The notes: generated by a model from the sequence alone, not told the origin. Numbered from the stretch's first letter, positions 43,228 through 53,152 are shown. The stretch is DNA of 64,000 nt from Duganella flavida (GCF_009857445.1 NZ_WWCN01000003.1:186001-250000); one strand, 5' to 3'. Translations and numbers: made by a program.

Positions 43228-45774
43228 CTACTGCGCCAGCATGCTGGTGATGGCGTCGTGCCGATCGAAGTCCTTCAAAGCGAGCAAGGGCTCCAGTTGC
43301 GAGCGCGCGCCGCGCTTGTCCCCGGACTTATACAGCGCAACGCCGTAGTGATAGCGGATCTCATGGCTTTTGGGCGCTTTTTCGCTGGCTTGCTTGAGCA
43401 AAAGCAGGGCGCGCTCCAGCTTGCCTTGCTCCAGCAGCAGCCAACCCAGCGCGTCCGTGATGGCGGGATTATCCGGCGCTTGCCGGTAGGCTTGCTCGGC
43501 ATACGGCAGGGCGCGCGGATCATGCGTTTGCTGATAAAGCCATGCCAGATTATTCAGCGCGATGAAATGGCCTGGCACTTGCCGCAGCACTTCTTCAAAC
43601 TGGGCTTTGCTGCCAGCATACTCCTTCAACGTCAGCAAACTGCTGGCATAGTAAAGACGCGACACATGGTCATTGGCATGTCCGGCCAGCCACTGTTGCA
43701 TCCGCGTGCGCGCTTCGGCCGCATTGCCGGCCTGGGTCAGCGCGCCGTACAGTGCCTGTATGGTAGCCGAGGACGGACGCAATTCGTAGGCTTTCTGATA
43801 CAGCGCGATTGCCTTGTTCATCGCGCGCGCCGCGCCATCCTTATCGTTGGCAGCTGCGCGGGCGGCGGCCAGCCGCAACTGAACATCGGGCGAATCGGGC
43901 TGCAGCGCGGCCAGCTTGACCCAGTTATCCAGCGCGCTGTCCGTTTGGCCGCCACGCGCCTGCAAGGATGCGAGCAGCGCCACCACCTGCGTGTCGGAGG
44001 GATGCGATGCCTGTAACTGCTCGGCCAGCGACAGCGCTTTCGCCACCTCGTTGCCGCGGGCATAGAAATGCGCCAGCCGCATCGCCGGCTCCAGCGCATC
44101 CGGTCGTGCCTGCGATGCACGTTCTAGCCAGTTGCGCGTTGCCGCCACCTGTCCCTGGCTGGCGGCCAGGCTGGCCAGTGCGGTCATGAGGTCGGCGTTG
44201 TTCTTGTCTTTGGCTAGTGCAGCTTCTAGGCGTTGGCGAGCTTGTTCCGGTTTTTTGTCCTGGATGTCCATGCTGGTCAGATTGTCGAGTGCGGGCAGGA
44301 AGAGGGGATCGAGCTTGATGGCGCGCTCAAAAGCGGCGCGCGCAGCTGGGCGATCGCGCTGCACTAGCAATACGCCGCCCTTGAGGTTGTGCATCATGGG
44401 ATTGTCGGGATACTGGGCCACCATACGCTCGGCCACCGCCAGCGCCTTGTCGTACTGACGGTTGCGTAAGTGGCTCAGCACCAGCAGCGTCCCGACACGC
44501 GAGGATTTGGCGTCGATGGTGGCCGCTTGCTCCAGCTCGGCGACTGCGCGGTCGTTGTCGCCCGCACCCAAGTGGCTCATCGCCAGCGCCGCGCGCAACA
44601 TTGGCGCTTGCGGCGACAGCTTGCTGGCCCGCTCGAAATATTCAGCTGATTTGCCGTACTGCCGCTGGCGCAGGTAAAGCTCGCCGGCCAGCGCCATCAT
44701 TTCCGGATCCTGCTGCTGGCTGGCAAACAGCGGCTCCACCACGGCCAATGCCTGGTCGACGGCGCCGGTACTCATGAGCGTCGAGGCCAGCAGCTTGCTG
44801 GCGTAGGGATGGCCGGGATTGGCTTCCAAGAATTTTTGCAAATGCTGCTCGGCCTGGGCGTACGCACCTTTGCTGCGCAGGATCGCCCCCATCAGCAGAT
44901 TGCTGGGAAGGTGTTCCGGCGCTGTCCGCAACACCAGCGCCAGATGGTCTTGCGCCGCGAGGATCTTGTTTTCTTTGAACTCCAGCAGCGCTTGCGTGTA
45001 GATCAGGAGCAGGTTGTTGGCTGCCGCCTGGCGGCCGATGGACAGCTCCTTGCGTGCCTCGTCCAGCTTGCCTGACTGGATATAGAGATTCGCCAGGTCA
45101 ACATGCGCCTGCACCTGTGCCGGATGTAACTTGAGCACCTGCTGGTAGGCCGCCAGCGCTTCATCGTTCTTGCCAAGCAGGCGCAGTATGTCGCCTTGCA
45201 TACGTAGGGCGTCGGCATTCTCAGCTTGCTGCGCGAGCGCCTGGCGGACCAGGGCCAGCGCTTGGTCTTTTTTGTCGTCGAGCAGGGCGACGCGTGCCTG
45301 CCCCAGCAGGGCCGGTGCGCTGCCGGGGTGGCGCAGCGCGATTTGCGCGAACACGGCGCGGCCTTCATCGATACGGTTCAAACCCAGCAGCGCGTGGCCG
45401 CGCAGCGCCATCCACTGCGCTTGCTGCTCGTCGGCTGGAATATCGTCCAGCAGCTTCTGGTATTGGCCCTCCAGCAGCAGCGCCTTGCCCAGCAGCGGCA
45501 ATACCTCGCCAGCAGGCATTTTCAGGTCGAGCGCGCGGCGCAGTTCCTTGTCGGCTGACTGCACGTCGGCGATGTCCAGATACAGCTGGCCCAGCATCAG
45601 CCGCGCTTGCCCGTGCGACGGCGTTTGCTGCAACACATTTTTTAGCTGGATGATGGCGGCCTTGGCTTCGCCGCGCGCGGCGTAGGTCTTGGCTTGGGAC
45701 ATCAAATCGTTCTGGTCCTGGTGGCGGCTGCAGCCAGCCAGTAGCAATAGCAACAAAAAACGCAGCGACGGCAT
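43228..45774 (-). CDS. prsT: PEP-CTERM-system TPR lipoprotein (PrsT type)
   Basis: This 848-residue lipoprotein has a lipobox in LLLLAGCSRH (cysteine 15) and then about 20 tetratricopeptide repeats to the C-terminus (for example YAARGEAKAAIIQLKNVLQQ). This is the size and layout of PrsT from exosortase loci. It probably acts as a periplasmic scaffold for export proteins. The start is taken at the ATG before the signal peptide; the open frame continues 56 codons upstream through a non-coding region. It is followed by the ligase and protease genes on the same strand. Confidence 0.93.
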   Translation of the reverse strand: MPSLRFLLLLLLAGCSRHQDQNDLMSQAKTYAARGEAKAAIIQLKNVLQQTPSHGQARLMLGQLYLDIADVQSADKELRRALDLKMPAGEVLPLLGKALLLEGQYQKLLDDIPADEQQAQWMALRGHALLGLNRIDEGRAVFAQIALRHPGSAPALLGQARVALLDDKKDQALALVRQALAQQAENADALRMQGDILRLLGKNDEALAAYQQVLKLHPAQVQAHVDLANLYIQSGKLDEARKELSIGRQAAANNLLLIYTQALLEFKENKILAAQDHLALVLRTAPEHLPSNLLMGAILRSKGAYAQAEQHLQKFLEANPGHPYASKLLASTLMSTGAVDQALAVVEPLFASQQQDPEMMALAGELYLRQRQYGKSAEYFERASKLSPQAPMLRAALAMSHLGAGDNDRAVAELEQAATIDAKSSRVGTLLVLSHLRNRQYDKALAVAERMVAQYPDNPMMHNLKGGVLLVQRDRPAARAAFERAIKLDPLFLPALDNLTSMDIQDKKPEQARQRLEAALAKDKNNADLMTALASLAASQGQVAATRNWLERASQARPDALEPAMRLAHFYARGNEVAKALSLAEQLQASHPSDTQVVALLASLQARGGQTDSALDNWVKLAALQPDSPDVQLRLAAARAAANDKDGAARAMNKAIALYQKAYELRPSSATIQALYGALTQAGNAAEARTRMQQWLAGHANDHVSRLYYASSLLTLKEYAGSKAQFEEVLRQVPGHFIALNNLAWLYQQTHDPRALPYAEQAYRQAPDNPAITDALGWLLLEQGKLERALLLLKQASEKAPKSHEIRYHYGVALYKSGDKRGARSQLEPLLALKDFDRHDAITSMLAQ

Positions 45775-45897
45775 GGCGATCTCCCTAAAAACCCTAGAGT
45801 AGGAACGATCAGCGCGGCACTCGTTGATCAGCCGCAAACGGCGCTGCAAAAGGCGCTCGTAGAATCGGCTGACACGAGTATTCAACACATTCTCAAC

Positions 45898-46974
45898 ATG
45901 AGCGACTACGAAAACGGCACACCGGCCACCAGCGTCTACCAACTGGCGCGCGAGCAGCTACAGCATGAGCAATTTCGCTGGGTGATTAGCGGCGCGGCCG
46001 GCTTCATCGGTTCCAACCTCTTGCAAACGCTGCTGGAACTGGGGCAGCAAGTGGTCGGCATCGATAATTTCCTCACCGGCCATCGGCATAACCTGGACCA
46101 GGTACGAGAGCAGGTCGGCGCCGACGCGTGGCGCGACTTTTCGCTGATCGAAGGCGACATTCGCGACTTGCAGGCGTGCCGCAGCGCCTGCGATCGTGCC
46201 GATTACGTGCTGCACCAAGCGGCGCTGGGCCCTGCCGCGCGCTCGCTGGCCGAGCCCTTGCTGTGCCACGACATCAATGTTTCAGGCTATCTGAACCTGC
46301 TGGAAGCAGCGCGCCTGGCCGGGGTGCGGCGCGTGGTGTACGCCGCATCCGCCGCCAGCTATGGCGACCATCCGGCGCTGCCCAAGCAGGAGCAGCACAT
46401 CGGCCTGGCGTTGTCGCCATATGCCTTGAGCAAGTACGTGGACGAACTGTACGCAGGCGTGTACGCGCGCTGCTACGGGCTGGAGTGTATCGGCCTGCGC
46501 TATTTCAATGTGTTCGGGCCGCGGCAGGATGCGAGCGACGCGCACGCGGCTGTGATTCCGCAATGGGTGGCGGCCATGCTCGAAGGGCGCCAAGTCGTCA
46601 TCCACGGCGATGGCGAAAGCAGCCGCGACTTCTGTTTTGTCGCGAACATAGTGCAGGCAAACTTGTTGGCCGCGCTGAGCTGCCGCCGTGCCGCCATCAA
46701 CCAGGTCTATAACGTGGCGCTGAACACCCGCACCAGCCTCAACGAGCTGTATTTACTGTTGCTGGAACTGCTGGCGGAGCGCCATCCGCATCTGCACGAC
46801 CACCGCCCCACCTATGGGCCATTCCGTCCCGGCGATGTACGTCATTCGCAGGCCGATATTTCCAAAGCGGTACAACTGCTCGGCTACGCGCCTACGCACG
46901 ATCTGCGGCGCGGCCTCAGGCAGGCTTTGCGGTGGTATGAGCAGCATCTTGGCGATGATCTGCCTCAAAAGTAA
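45898..46974 (+). CDS. UDP-N-acetylhexosamine C4-epimerase, WbpP/TviC-like
   Basis: This 358-residue short-chain dehydrogenase/epimerase has an NAD motif SGAAGFIGSNLLQ near 31-43. The catalytic serine lies in AASAASYG near 150, and SPYALSKYVDELYA holds the Y-x-x-x-K. LRYFNVFGPRQD and RSGDVRHSQAD-like RPGDVRHSQAD follow. Its closest pattern is WbpP/TviC, which interconvert UDP-GlcNAc and UDP-GalNAc or their uronic acids. It supplies sugar to the locus. It is divergent from the TPR lipoprotein gene. Confidence 0.9.
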   Translation: MSDYENGTPATSVYQLAREQLQHEQFRWVISGAAGFIGSNLLQTLLELGQQVVGIDNFLTGHRHNLDQVREQVGADAWRDFSLIEGDIRDLQACRSACDRADYVLHQAALGPAARSLAEPLLCHDINVSGYLNLLEAARLAGVRRVVYAASAASYGDHPALPKQEQHIGLALSPYALSKYVDELYAGVYARCYGLECIGLRYFNVFGPRQDASDAHAAVIPQWVAAMLEGRQVVIHGDGESSRDFCFVANIVQANLLAALSCRRAAINQVYNVALNTRTSLNELYLLLLELLAERHPHLHDHRPTYGPFRPGDVRHSQADISKAVQLLGYAPTHDLRRGLRQALRWYEQHLGDDLPQK

Positions 46975-46984
46975 ACCGGGAACT

Positions 46985-47893
46985 TTATTCGTCGTTATCC
47001 CACGGCGTGCCGGCCAATTCCTGCACCAGGAAATCGATCATCACCCGTACCTTGGCGCTCAGGTGGCGACGGCTAGGGTAGACGGCCAGCACGTCCATGT
47101 CCGGCATATGATAGTCGGGCAGCACGCGCTGCAAGCGGCCGGCGCGCAGGTCGGCGCCCACCAGGAAGGTCGGCTGCCAGATAACGCCCAACCCGCCCAA
47201 GGCGGCCGCGCGCGCGGTGTCGCCGTTATTGGTGTGCATTACGCAGCGAACTTTGACCGCATGGGCGGCGCCGCTGGCGTCCAGCATATGCCATTCGTCG
47301 GCGGTAGCGGCGTAGCTGTAGCCGATGCAGGCATGTTGCAGCAAGTCGGTTGGCGTGCGCGGCATGCCGTGTTGCTGGATGTAATCGGGCGAGGCGCACA
47401 GCACGTTGCGCGAACTGGCCAGCTTGCGCGCCACATTCGAGGTGGAACCGGCGCGCGAGATGCGCACCGCCATGTCATAGCCTTCCTCGACGATGTCGAC
47501 CACGCGGTCAATCAGCGCCACGTCCAGCTGCACCTCGGGATACAGACGCATGAATTTGGCCCACAGCGGCGCCAGGTGCAACACGCCAAAGCTGAGCGGG
47601 GCATTGATGCGCAGTACGCCGTGCGGCTGCATGGTGGCGGATGAGACAATGGCTTCAGCCTCGGCCACATCGTCAAGAATCGATTTGGCGCGCTCAAACA
47701 GGGCTTCGCCGCTGGAAGTCAGCGACATTTTGCGCGAGCTGCGGTTCAGCAGCCGGGTTTGCAGGTGGGCTTCGAGATCGCTGATGTAGCGGGTGACATT
47801 TGCCGGTGAGGTATCCAGCGCTTCGGCAGCGCGGGCGAAGCCGTCACGTTTGACGACTTCCACGAACACTTCCAGTGCACGCAGCCGGTCCAT
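46985..47893 (-). CDS. LysR-family transcriptional regulator
   Basis: This 302-residue LysR regulator has an N-terminal winged helix-turn-helix (MDRLRALEVFVEVVKRDGFA, TSPANVTRYISDLE) and a C-terminal effector domain from about 90. It is of the CrgA-like subgroup with NVTRYISDLE and the LLNRSSRKMSLT strand. The effector and targets are unknown. It lies ten bases after the small lipoprotein gene on the same strand and ends ten bases from the convergent epimerase. Confidence 0.92.
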   Translation of the reverse strand: MDRLRALEVFVEVVKRDGFARAAEALDTSPANVTRYISDLEAHLQTRLLNRSSRKMSLTSSGEALFERAKSILDDVAEAEAIVSSATMQPHGVLRINAPLSFGVLHLAPLWAKFMRLYPEVQLDVALIDRVVDIVEEGYDMAVRISRAGSTSNVARKLASSRNVLCASPDYIQQHGMPRTPTDLLQHACIGYSYAATADEWHMLDASGAAHAVKVRCVMHTNNGDTARAAALGGLGVIWQPTFLVGADLRAGRLQRVLPDYHMPDMDVLAVYPSRRHLSAKVRVMIDFLVQELAGTPWDNDE

Positions 47894-47902
47894 GGTCTGC
47901 TG

Positions 47903-48289
47903 TTAGTGCGCCACGTAGTTGGCGGTGGCGGCTTCCTTGATCACGCGGCGGGCACTGCTTTCGTGCGCCATGCCGACCAGTCCGACTGCGGCTTGGGCGT
48001 CGCCAGCGTTGGCGGCGCGTTCAAACAGCTCCATCGCTTCGCGGCGCTTGGCCGGGTTGGACAGGTAACGCAAGGCCAGTTCGCGCTGGGCGACCGGCGA
48101 ACCTTGCTCGGCCCATTCTTGCAGACGGCGTTCGGCGGCGGGTTGGCCGGTAGGGCCGATTTGCATGGCAGCAGCTTCAATCACAGTCGGGGAGGGAATA
48201 GCATCTTCTTGAGCCTGGCAGGCAATCAGGGCGCCAACCAGCACCAGCACCGACGATACCAATACACCAGACTTGTTGAATAATTCCAT
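47903..48289 (-). CDS. Small Sel1-like lipoprotein
   Basis: This 128-residue protein has a signal segment with a lipobox-like LIAC (cysteine 24). The body shows Sel1/TPR-type repeats with VAQRELALRYLSNPAKRREA and AMELFERAANAGDAQAAVGL. It is probably a small periplasmic scaffold. It lies ten bases upstream of the LysR gene and may share its message. The start at 48289 fits the signal peptide. Confidence 0.78.
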   Translation of the reverse strand: MELFNKSGVLVSSVLVLVGALIACQAQEDAIPSPTVIEAAAMQIGPTGQPAAERRLQEWAEQGSPVAQRELALRYLSNPAKRREAMELFERAANAGDAQAAVGLVGMAHESSARRVIKEAATANYVAH

Positions 48290-48588
48290 AAATTTAAAAC
48301 CCTAGTTGAAAGCATTACTACCCAGCCCAGACAGGCCTCTGTGCATCGCACCATTATACTTGCGCCTCGGCAAATTGTCGAATACGCAATAACGTGGCGG
48401 TTAAAACCTGCTGAACATCAGTAAAAGCGATATTAGCATGAAGATTTTACGCTTCCCGTTCAGAGTTCACGCGTGCGGGTAACAATTGTAACCATTCGTT
48501 AATGGTTGAAAAGCCACAGTTGCACAGGCTACTGCTGTGCAATGCAGCAAAGATGCGGGTTCACAATTCGTGAATGATGGGGAAGAGC
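48290..48588. other. Intergenic region with two inverted repeats
   Basis: No credible gene lies here. It contains AACCATT-CGTT-AATGGTT at 48490-48507 and TTGCACAG-N7-CTGTGCAA at 48520-48542, both perfect. They stand downstream of the Hpt gene, so the second could be a weak terminator for it; a GGCTTTTC stretch follows on that strand. The lipoprotein promoter probably lies near 48300-48400. Confidence 0.5.
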
Positions 48589-48984
48589 TCAGACGCCCTG
48601 CGGAGCGTTGCGTTGCAGCCAGGCGTCGGCGTCGCGCAATACCAGTTGATATTCGGACTCGAGTGCGGTGAACAGTGCGGGGATGGCGTCGATATGTTGC
48701 TCGACAATCGCTTTTTCCAGCTCGAGGGAGGACTGCACCAGCCGCCGGGCGCCCAAGGTGCCGATCGAACCACGCAAACTGTGGAAGATTTTGCCGGCTT
48801 CCTGCAGGCGCTGCTCGCGCAGGGCGGTGGCGGCCTGCTCAAACGGCGCCATGCGCGGCGCGCAGGCATCGCGCACGATCTTGGAGACGATCGCCAGGGC
48901 TTTGGCGTCATTCCCCATGTATTTCAACAGGGTGTCGACTGAGAAAATGCTTTCTTCGGCCGAGGATGGACTGGTGTCACTCAT
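48589..48984 (-). CDS. Histidine phosphotransfer (Hpt) domain protein
   Basis: This 131-residue protein is a four-helix Hpt domain with the phosphoacceptor histidine in FHSLRGSIGTLGARRL near 69. The alpha-helical bundle pattern continues to the C-terminus. It would pass a phosphoryl group between a hybrid kinase and a response regulator, but none is adjacent. It is a single-gene unit. Confidence 0.85.
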   Translation of the reverse strand: MSDTSPSSAEESIFSVDTLLKYMGNDAKALAIVSKIVRDACAPRMAPFEQAATALREQRLQEAGKIFHSLRGSIGTLGARRLVQSSLELEKAIVEQHIDAIPALFTALESEYQLVLRDADAWLQRNAPQGV

Positions 48985-49043
48985 GTGTTGCTCCGGGACA
49001 GGTTGCTTTTATCCTATCATACGCTGTCCCGGACACAGCGAGA

Positions 49044-49919
49044 TTACTGTTGCCCGTCGTAAAATTGTTGTGACAGGGTTTGCAACGGTGCGCGCGTTAC
49101 CTTCGGTACAGCAACACTGCCCGGCGGCGCCACCCGGACTGGCTTGCTGCTAGTGTTGGCCGAATGCAACACGTTGCCTGCTGTTTCGGGCGCGGCGTTC
49201 CACACCGGTGCATCGAGGCCTTCGAATACGCTCTTCAACTGGTGGCCCCAGGTGCTGCGGATCATCTGGAAGTACTCGTTGCGCTCGTCAATGGTGACGA
49301 AGTGGGTAACTGCCAGTTTGTCGGCTTCATAGACCAGCATATCCAGCGGCAAGCCGACGGAAACGTTGGAGCGCAGGGTGGAATCCATCGAAATCAGCGC
49401 GCATTTGGCGGCATCGTCGAGCGAGGTGGCTGGGCTGACCACGCGGTCGATGATGGGCTTGCCATACTTGGCTTCGCCGATCTGGAAATAGGTGTTCTCG
49501 TCGTGCGATTCGATGAAATTGCCGGCCGAGTAGATCTGGAACAAGCGGCAGCGCTCGCCCTTAATCTGGCCACCGAAGATGATGCTGACGTTGAATTCGA
49601 TGCCGAACGAGGACAGCGCCTCCGCGTCGCGCTGATGCACCTGGCGCACGGCCTCGCCCAGGATGCGGGCTGCTTCGTACATATTCGGTGCGTTCCAGAT
49701 GCTGTGGCCGGCGTCGGTTTTCAGTTCAGACACCATCTGCCGGATCGACTGCGAAATTGACAGGTTCCCGGCCGTCATCATGACCATCATGCGGTCGCCG
49801 GGGATTTCGAACACGCTCAGCTTGCGGAAGGTGCCGACCTGATCGACACCCGCATTGGTCCGCGAATCGGATAAAAACACCAGCCCGGCATTCAGGCGCA
49901 TGCCCACACAGTAAGTCAT
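49044..49919 (-). CDS. Anbu (ancestral beta-subunit) proteasome-like peptidase
   Basis: This 291-residue Ntn-hydrolase relative of HslV and the 20S beta subunit begins MTYCVGMRLNAGLVFLSDSR. Thr2 would be exposed as the nucleophile after Met removal, with the Asp-Ser-Arg region near 18-20 and a lysine near 33. The C-terminal 60 or so residues are extra and low in order. Its operon partners (ATP-grasp, alpha-E, transglutaminase-like) are the known Anbu gene set. The open frame extends upstream into the transglutaminase gene, but the N-terminal Thr fixes the start. Anbu assembles into open helical rings; its substrate is unknown. Confidence 0.9.
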   Translation of the reverse strand: MTYCVGMRLNAGLVFLSDSRTNAGVDQVGTFRKLSVFEIPGDRMMVMMTAGNLSISQSIRQMVSELKTDAGHSIWNAPNMYEAARILGEAVRQVHQRDAEALSSFGIEFNVSIIFGGQIKGERCRLFQIYSAGNFIESHDENTYFQIGEAKYGKPIIDRVVSPATSLDDAAKCALISMDSTLRSNVSVGLPLDMLVYEADKLAVTHFVTIDERNEYFQMIRSTWGHQLKSVFEGLDAPVWNAAPETAGNVLHSANTSSKPVRVAPPGSVAVPKVTRAPLQTLSQQFYDGQQ

Positions 49920-49951
49920 CGTCTCGAGTTCTTGATTGAAAGTATCGTATT

Positions 49952-50755
49952 TTACTGCGGAACAATCAGCACATCCACACTCAGCGACTCGGTACCGCCG
50001 CCGCGCCGCACGCCGCGCACCGGGGCGGCGCTGTCGTAGTCGCGGCCGATGGCGATGCGGCAGTAGGCGTCGGTCATCAGGCGCGCATGGGTGACGTCGA
50101 TGCTGATCCAGCCGCTGTAATCCTTGTCTTCCACCCAGGCATCGACCCAGGCATGGCTGGCCGCATGGTCGCTGTTTTCCGGATCGATGTAGCCGGACAC
50201 ATAACGCGCCGGGATGCCATGGGCGTGGCAGCAGGCCAGAAACAGGTGCGCATGGTCCTGGCACACGCCTTCGCCCAGCGCCAGCGCCGCACTGGCCGTG
50301 GTATCGACGGCGGTCGCACCGCTTTGATACCGAACCGCACCAAAGATGTGCTCTGCCAAACACATCAAGTCGCGCGTCATGGCCTGGCCGTCCGGCAGGC
50401 AAGAGGCCGCCAGTTCAAGGATGCCGGGCGTAACGCCGGTCAGGCGGGTCGGCACCGTAAAAATCAGCGGCGACAGGGTATCGCCGTTGGGCACCCGGCC
50501 ACGGTCGGGCGCGGTAGTCTCGACCGCGCCGCTGGCGACGATGGACAGCGTCTGGTGCGGCAAATCCATGGTCATCATGTGCGACTGGTTGCCGTACGCA
50601 TCCGTGTAGGCGTGTACGTGGCCGGGCGTGGACAGCTGCCAGGACAGCACGTGCTGCTGCGGCTCCACGCGCGGCGTCAGGTGCAGCTGCTGTATCGTGT
50701 AGGCCAGCGGCAAAGTGTAGGTGTAGCGCGTTTCATGCCGTATGGTCAGATGCAT
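49952..50755 (-). CDS. Transglutaminase-like protease-fold protein
   Basis: This 267-residue protein has an N-terminal beta domain (HLTIRHETRYTYTLP) and a transglutaminase-like domain. The Cys-His-Asp triad is in GEGVCQDHAH near 162, SHAWVDAW near 197 and ISIDVTH near 213. It may act as a peptidase or crosslinker. It lies 15 bases after the alpha-E gene in the Anbu operon. Confidence 0.93.
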   Translation of the reverse strand: MHLTIRHETRYTYTLPLAYTIQQLHLTPRVEPQQHVLSWQLSTPGHVHAYTDAYGNQSHMMTMDLPHQTLSIVASGAVETTAPDRGRVPNGDTLSPLIFTVPTRLTGVTPGILELAASCLPDGQAMTRDLMCLAEHIFGAVRYQSGATAVDTTASAALALGEGVCQDHAHLFLACCHAHGIPARYVSGYIDPENSDHAASHAWVDAWVEDKDYSGWISIDVTHARLMTDAYCRIAIGRDYDSAAPVRGVRRGGGTESLSVDVLIVPQ

Positions 50756-50770
50756 AGATTCACCTTTCGC

Positions 50771-51718
50771 TTACGCCGCCAACGGGACCAGGAAATCGCG
50801 GCTGACGCGGTTGCCCAGTTCGTAGATGTCGGCCAGGAAGCGGGTCAGCGTGTCATGCAGGCCTTCCGCCAGGATGTCGTCGATCTTGCCGAACTGGAGT
50901 TCTGCGCGCAGGCGGCCGGCGAAACGTTCGGTATCGGCGGAAACGTCGTTGCGCACCTCGTGGAGATTCTGAACCACTTCATCCATGCAGGCTAGCAGAG
51001 ATCGCGGCATATCGCCGCGCAGCATGAGCAGCTCGGCGATGCGGGCCGGGGTGATGACGTCGCGGTAGACCTTGCGGTAGATTTCAAAGCCGGACACCGA
51101 ACGCAGCATCGCGCCCCAATAGTAAAAGTCGCGCTGGCTCATGTTCTCGCCGCTCTCGGTGGCGCCGCCGTGGTATTTGACGTCGATAATCCGCGCCGTG
51201 TTGTCGGCCCGCTCCAAAAAGGTGCCGAGGCGGATGAAGTGTACGGCCTCGTCGCGCAGCATGGTGCCCTGCGTGACGCCGCGCGACAGGTGCGAGCGGT
51301 ACTTAACCCATTCGAAGAACTTGCTGGGGTCGGTTTCCAGCAGGTCGGAGTTGATGCGGCGCTGCATGTCCAGCCAGGTCTGGTTCTGGATTTCCCACAC
51401 TTCCGTGGTCAGCGTGCCGCGCACGGCGCGGGCGTTTTCACGGGCCGCCGTCAGGCAGGCCACGATGGAAGAAGAGTTGCCGGGATCGCGCACCATAAAA
51501 TCGATGACCTCGCGGCCTTCCAGCGAGTTGTACTTCTGATTGAAGGCGTACTGCAGCTCGGAGATGCCGAGCAGGGCGCGCCAACCCTGCGCCTGCTCCT
51601 CCTCGGATTGCGGCAGCATCGAGGTTTGCACGTTCACATCCAGCATGCGGGCGGTATTTTCGGCGCGCTCGGTGTAGCGGGCCATCCAGAATAAGTGGTC
51701 AGCGGTTCGGCTCAGCAT
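50771..51718 (-). CDS. Alpha-E (DUF403) protein
   Basis: This 315-residue helical protein of the alpha-E family begins MLSRTADHLFWMARYTERAE and carries RGVTQGTMLRDEAVHFIRLG and FLERADNTARIIDVKYH near 175. Its role is unknown, but it is found with circularly permuted ATP-grasp and transglutaminase-like genes, and a peptide-linkage pathway has been suggested. It lies between those two genes with three- and 15-base gaps. Confidence 0.92.
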   Translation of the reverse strand: MLSRTADHLFWMARYTERAENTARMLDVNVQTSMLPQSEEEQAQGWRALLGISELQYAFNQKYNSLEGREVIDFMVRDPGNSSSIVACLTAARENARAVRGTLTTEVWEIQNQTWLDMQRRINSDLLETDPSKFFEWVKYRSHLSRGVTQGTMLRDEAVHFIRLGTFLERADNTARIIDVKYHGGATESGENMSQRDFYYWGAMLRSVSGFEIYRKVYRDVITPARIAELLMLRGDMPRSLLACMDEVVQNLHEVRNDVSADTERFAGRLRAELQFGKIDDILAEGLHDTLTRFLADIYELGNRVSRDFLVPLAA

Positions 51719-51721
51719 GAT

Positions 51722-53152
51722 TTATTTCTCCAGAATCCAGGTGTCCTTGGTGCCGCCGCCTTGCGACGAGTTCACCACCAGCGAGCCTTGCTGCAGCGCC
51801 ACGCGGGTCAGGCCGCCCGGCACCATCGAGATGGTTTTGCCGGACAGGACGAATGGCCGCAAGTCGATGTGGCGCGGCGCGATGCCATTTTCCACGTAGG
51901 TCGGGCAGGCCGACAGGGCCAGCGTCGGCTGGGCGATGTAGCCGTCCGGCTTGGCCAGCAAGCGCTGGCGGAAGTCTTCGATCTGCGCCTTGGTCGAGGC
52001 CGGCCCGACCAGCATGCCGTAGCCTCCCGCGCCGTGCACTTCCTTGACCACCAGCTCGGGCAGGTTGGCCAGCGTGTAAGCCAGATCCTCTTTTTTGCGG
52101 CACTGGTAGGTCGGCACGTTGTTCAGCACCGGCTCTTCCGACAAATAAAACTTGATCATGTCCGGCACATAGGGGTAGATGGATTTATCGTCCGCCACAC
52201 CGGTGCCGATGGCGTTGGCCAGCGTGACACGGCCGGCGCGGTAGACCGATAGCAGCCCCGGCACGCCGAGCGAGGAATCCGGACGGAAGGCCAGCGGGTC
52301 GAGGAAATCATCATCGAGACGGCGGTAAATCACGTCCACCCGTTTCGGGCCGCGCGTGGTGCGCATGAAGACGGTGTTATCGCTGACGAACAAATCCTTG
52401 CCCTCGACCAGCTCCACGCCCATTTGCTGGGCCAGGAAGGCGTGCTCGAAGTAGGCCGAGTTGTACATGCCCGGTGTCATGACCACCACGGTAGGATCGT
52501 TGATGCCCATCGGTGCCACTGAGCGCAGGTTATCGAGCAGCATGTCCGGGTAGTGGTCGACCGGGGCGATCTTGTTGCGGGCGAACAGTTCCGGGAACAG
52601 CCGCATCATCATTTTGCGGTCTTCCAGCATGTAGGAGACGCCGGACGGCACGCGCAGGTTATCTTCCAGTACGTAGAATTCGCCCTGGCCGGCGCGCACG
52701 ATGTCGACCCCGGCAATGTGGGCATAGATGTCCGACACCACGTTAATGCCTTGCATCTCGGGCCGGTATTGGGCGTTCTTGTAAATTTGCTCGGCCGGGA
52801 TGATGCCAGCCTTGATGATGTTCTGGTCGTGATAAATATCGTGGATGAACATGTTCAGCGCCTTGACGCGCTGGACCAGCCCGGTTTGCAACTGCTTCCA
52901 TTCGGCCGCCGGGATGATGCGCGGGATGGTATCGAAAGGAATCAGCCGTTCGGTGCCGGCATCGTCGCCATAGACGGCAAAGGTAATGCCGACGCGGCGG
53001 AAGGTCAAATCCGCTTCGGCGCGCTTGCGTTCTATGGTTTCTGCCGACTGGCGCTGCAGCCAGCCGCAGAACTCGCGGTAGTGTTCACGTACTTCAGCAC
53101 TGGCAGTGTGCGCCATGCCGTCAGCGGTCATTTCATTGAAGAATTTAGCCAT
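51722..53152 (-). CDS. Circularly permuted type-2 ATP-grasp protein
   Basis: This 476-residue protein has the permuted ATP-grasp arrangement: [20 protein letters not shown]-like [20 protein letters not shown] near 180, [20 protein letters not shown], a nucleotide site with [15 protein letters not shown] near 395, and [12 protein letters not shown]. It would form an amide or peptide bond using ATP. I use the ATG at 53152, nine bases after AGGGA; an ATG at 53161 overlaps that site. It is first in the Anbu operon. Confidence 0.92.
   Translation of the reverse strand: MAKFFNEMTADGMAHTASAEVREHYREFCGWLQRQSAETIERKRAEADLTFRRVGITFAVYGDDAGTERLIPFDTIPRIIPAAEWKQLQTGLVQRVKALNMFIHDIYHDQNIIKAGIIPAEQIYKNAQYRPEMQGINVVSDIYAHIAGVDIVRAGQGEFYVLEDNLRVPSGVSYMLEDRKMMMRLFPELFARNKIAPVDHYPDMLLDNLRSVAPMGINDPTVVVMTPGMYNSAYFEHAFLAQQMGVELVEGKDLFVSDNTVFMRTTRGPKRVDVIYRRLDDDFLDPLAFRPDSSLGVPGLLSVYRAGRVTLANAIGTGVADDKSIYPYVPDMIKFYLSEEPVLNNVPTYQCRKKEDLAYTLANLPELVVKEVHGAGGYGMLVGPASTKAQIEDFRQRLLAKPDGYIAQPTLALSACPTYVENGIAPRHIDLRPFVLSGKTISMVPGGLTRVALQQGSLVVNSSQGGGTKDTWILEK

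Noticed and set aside
45940-46160. Loss of catalytic serine in the epimerase
   Set aside because: WbpP has three serines here and this protein has one, but the serine aligned with the catalytic GalE position is kept.
49920-50402. N-terminal extension of the Anbu peptidase gene
   Set aside because: The extension reads through the transglutaminase gene, and Anbu needs Thr right after its first Met.
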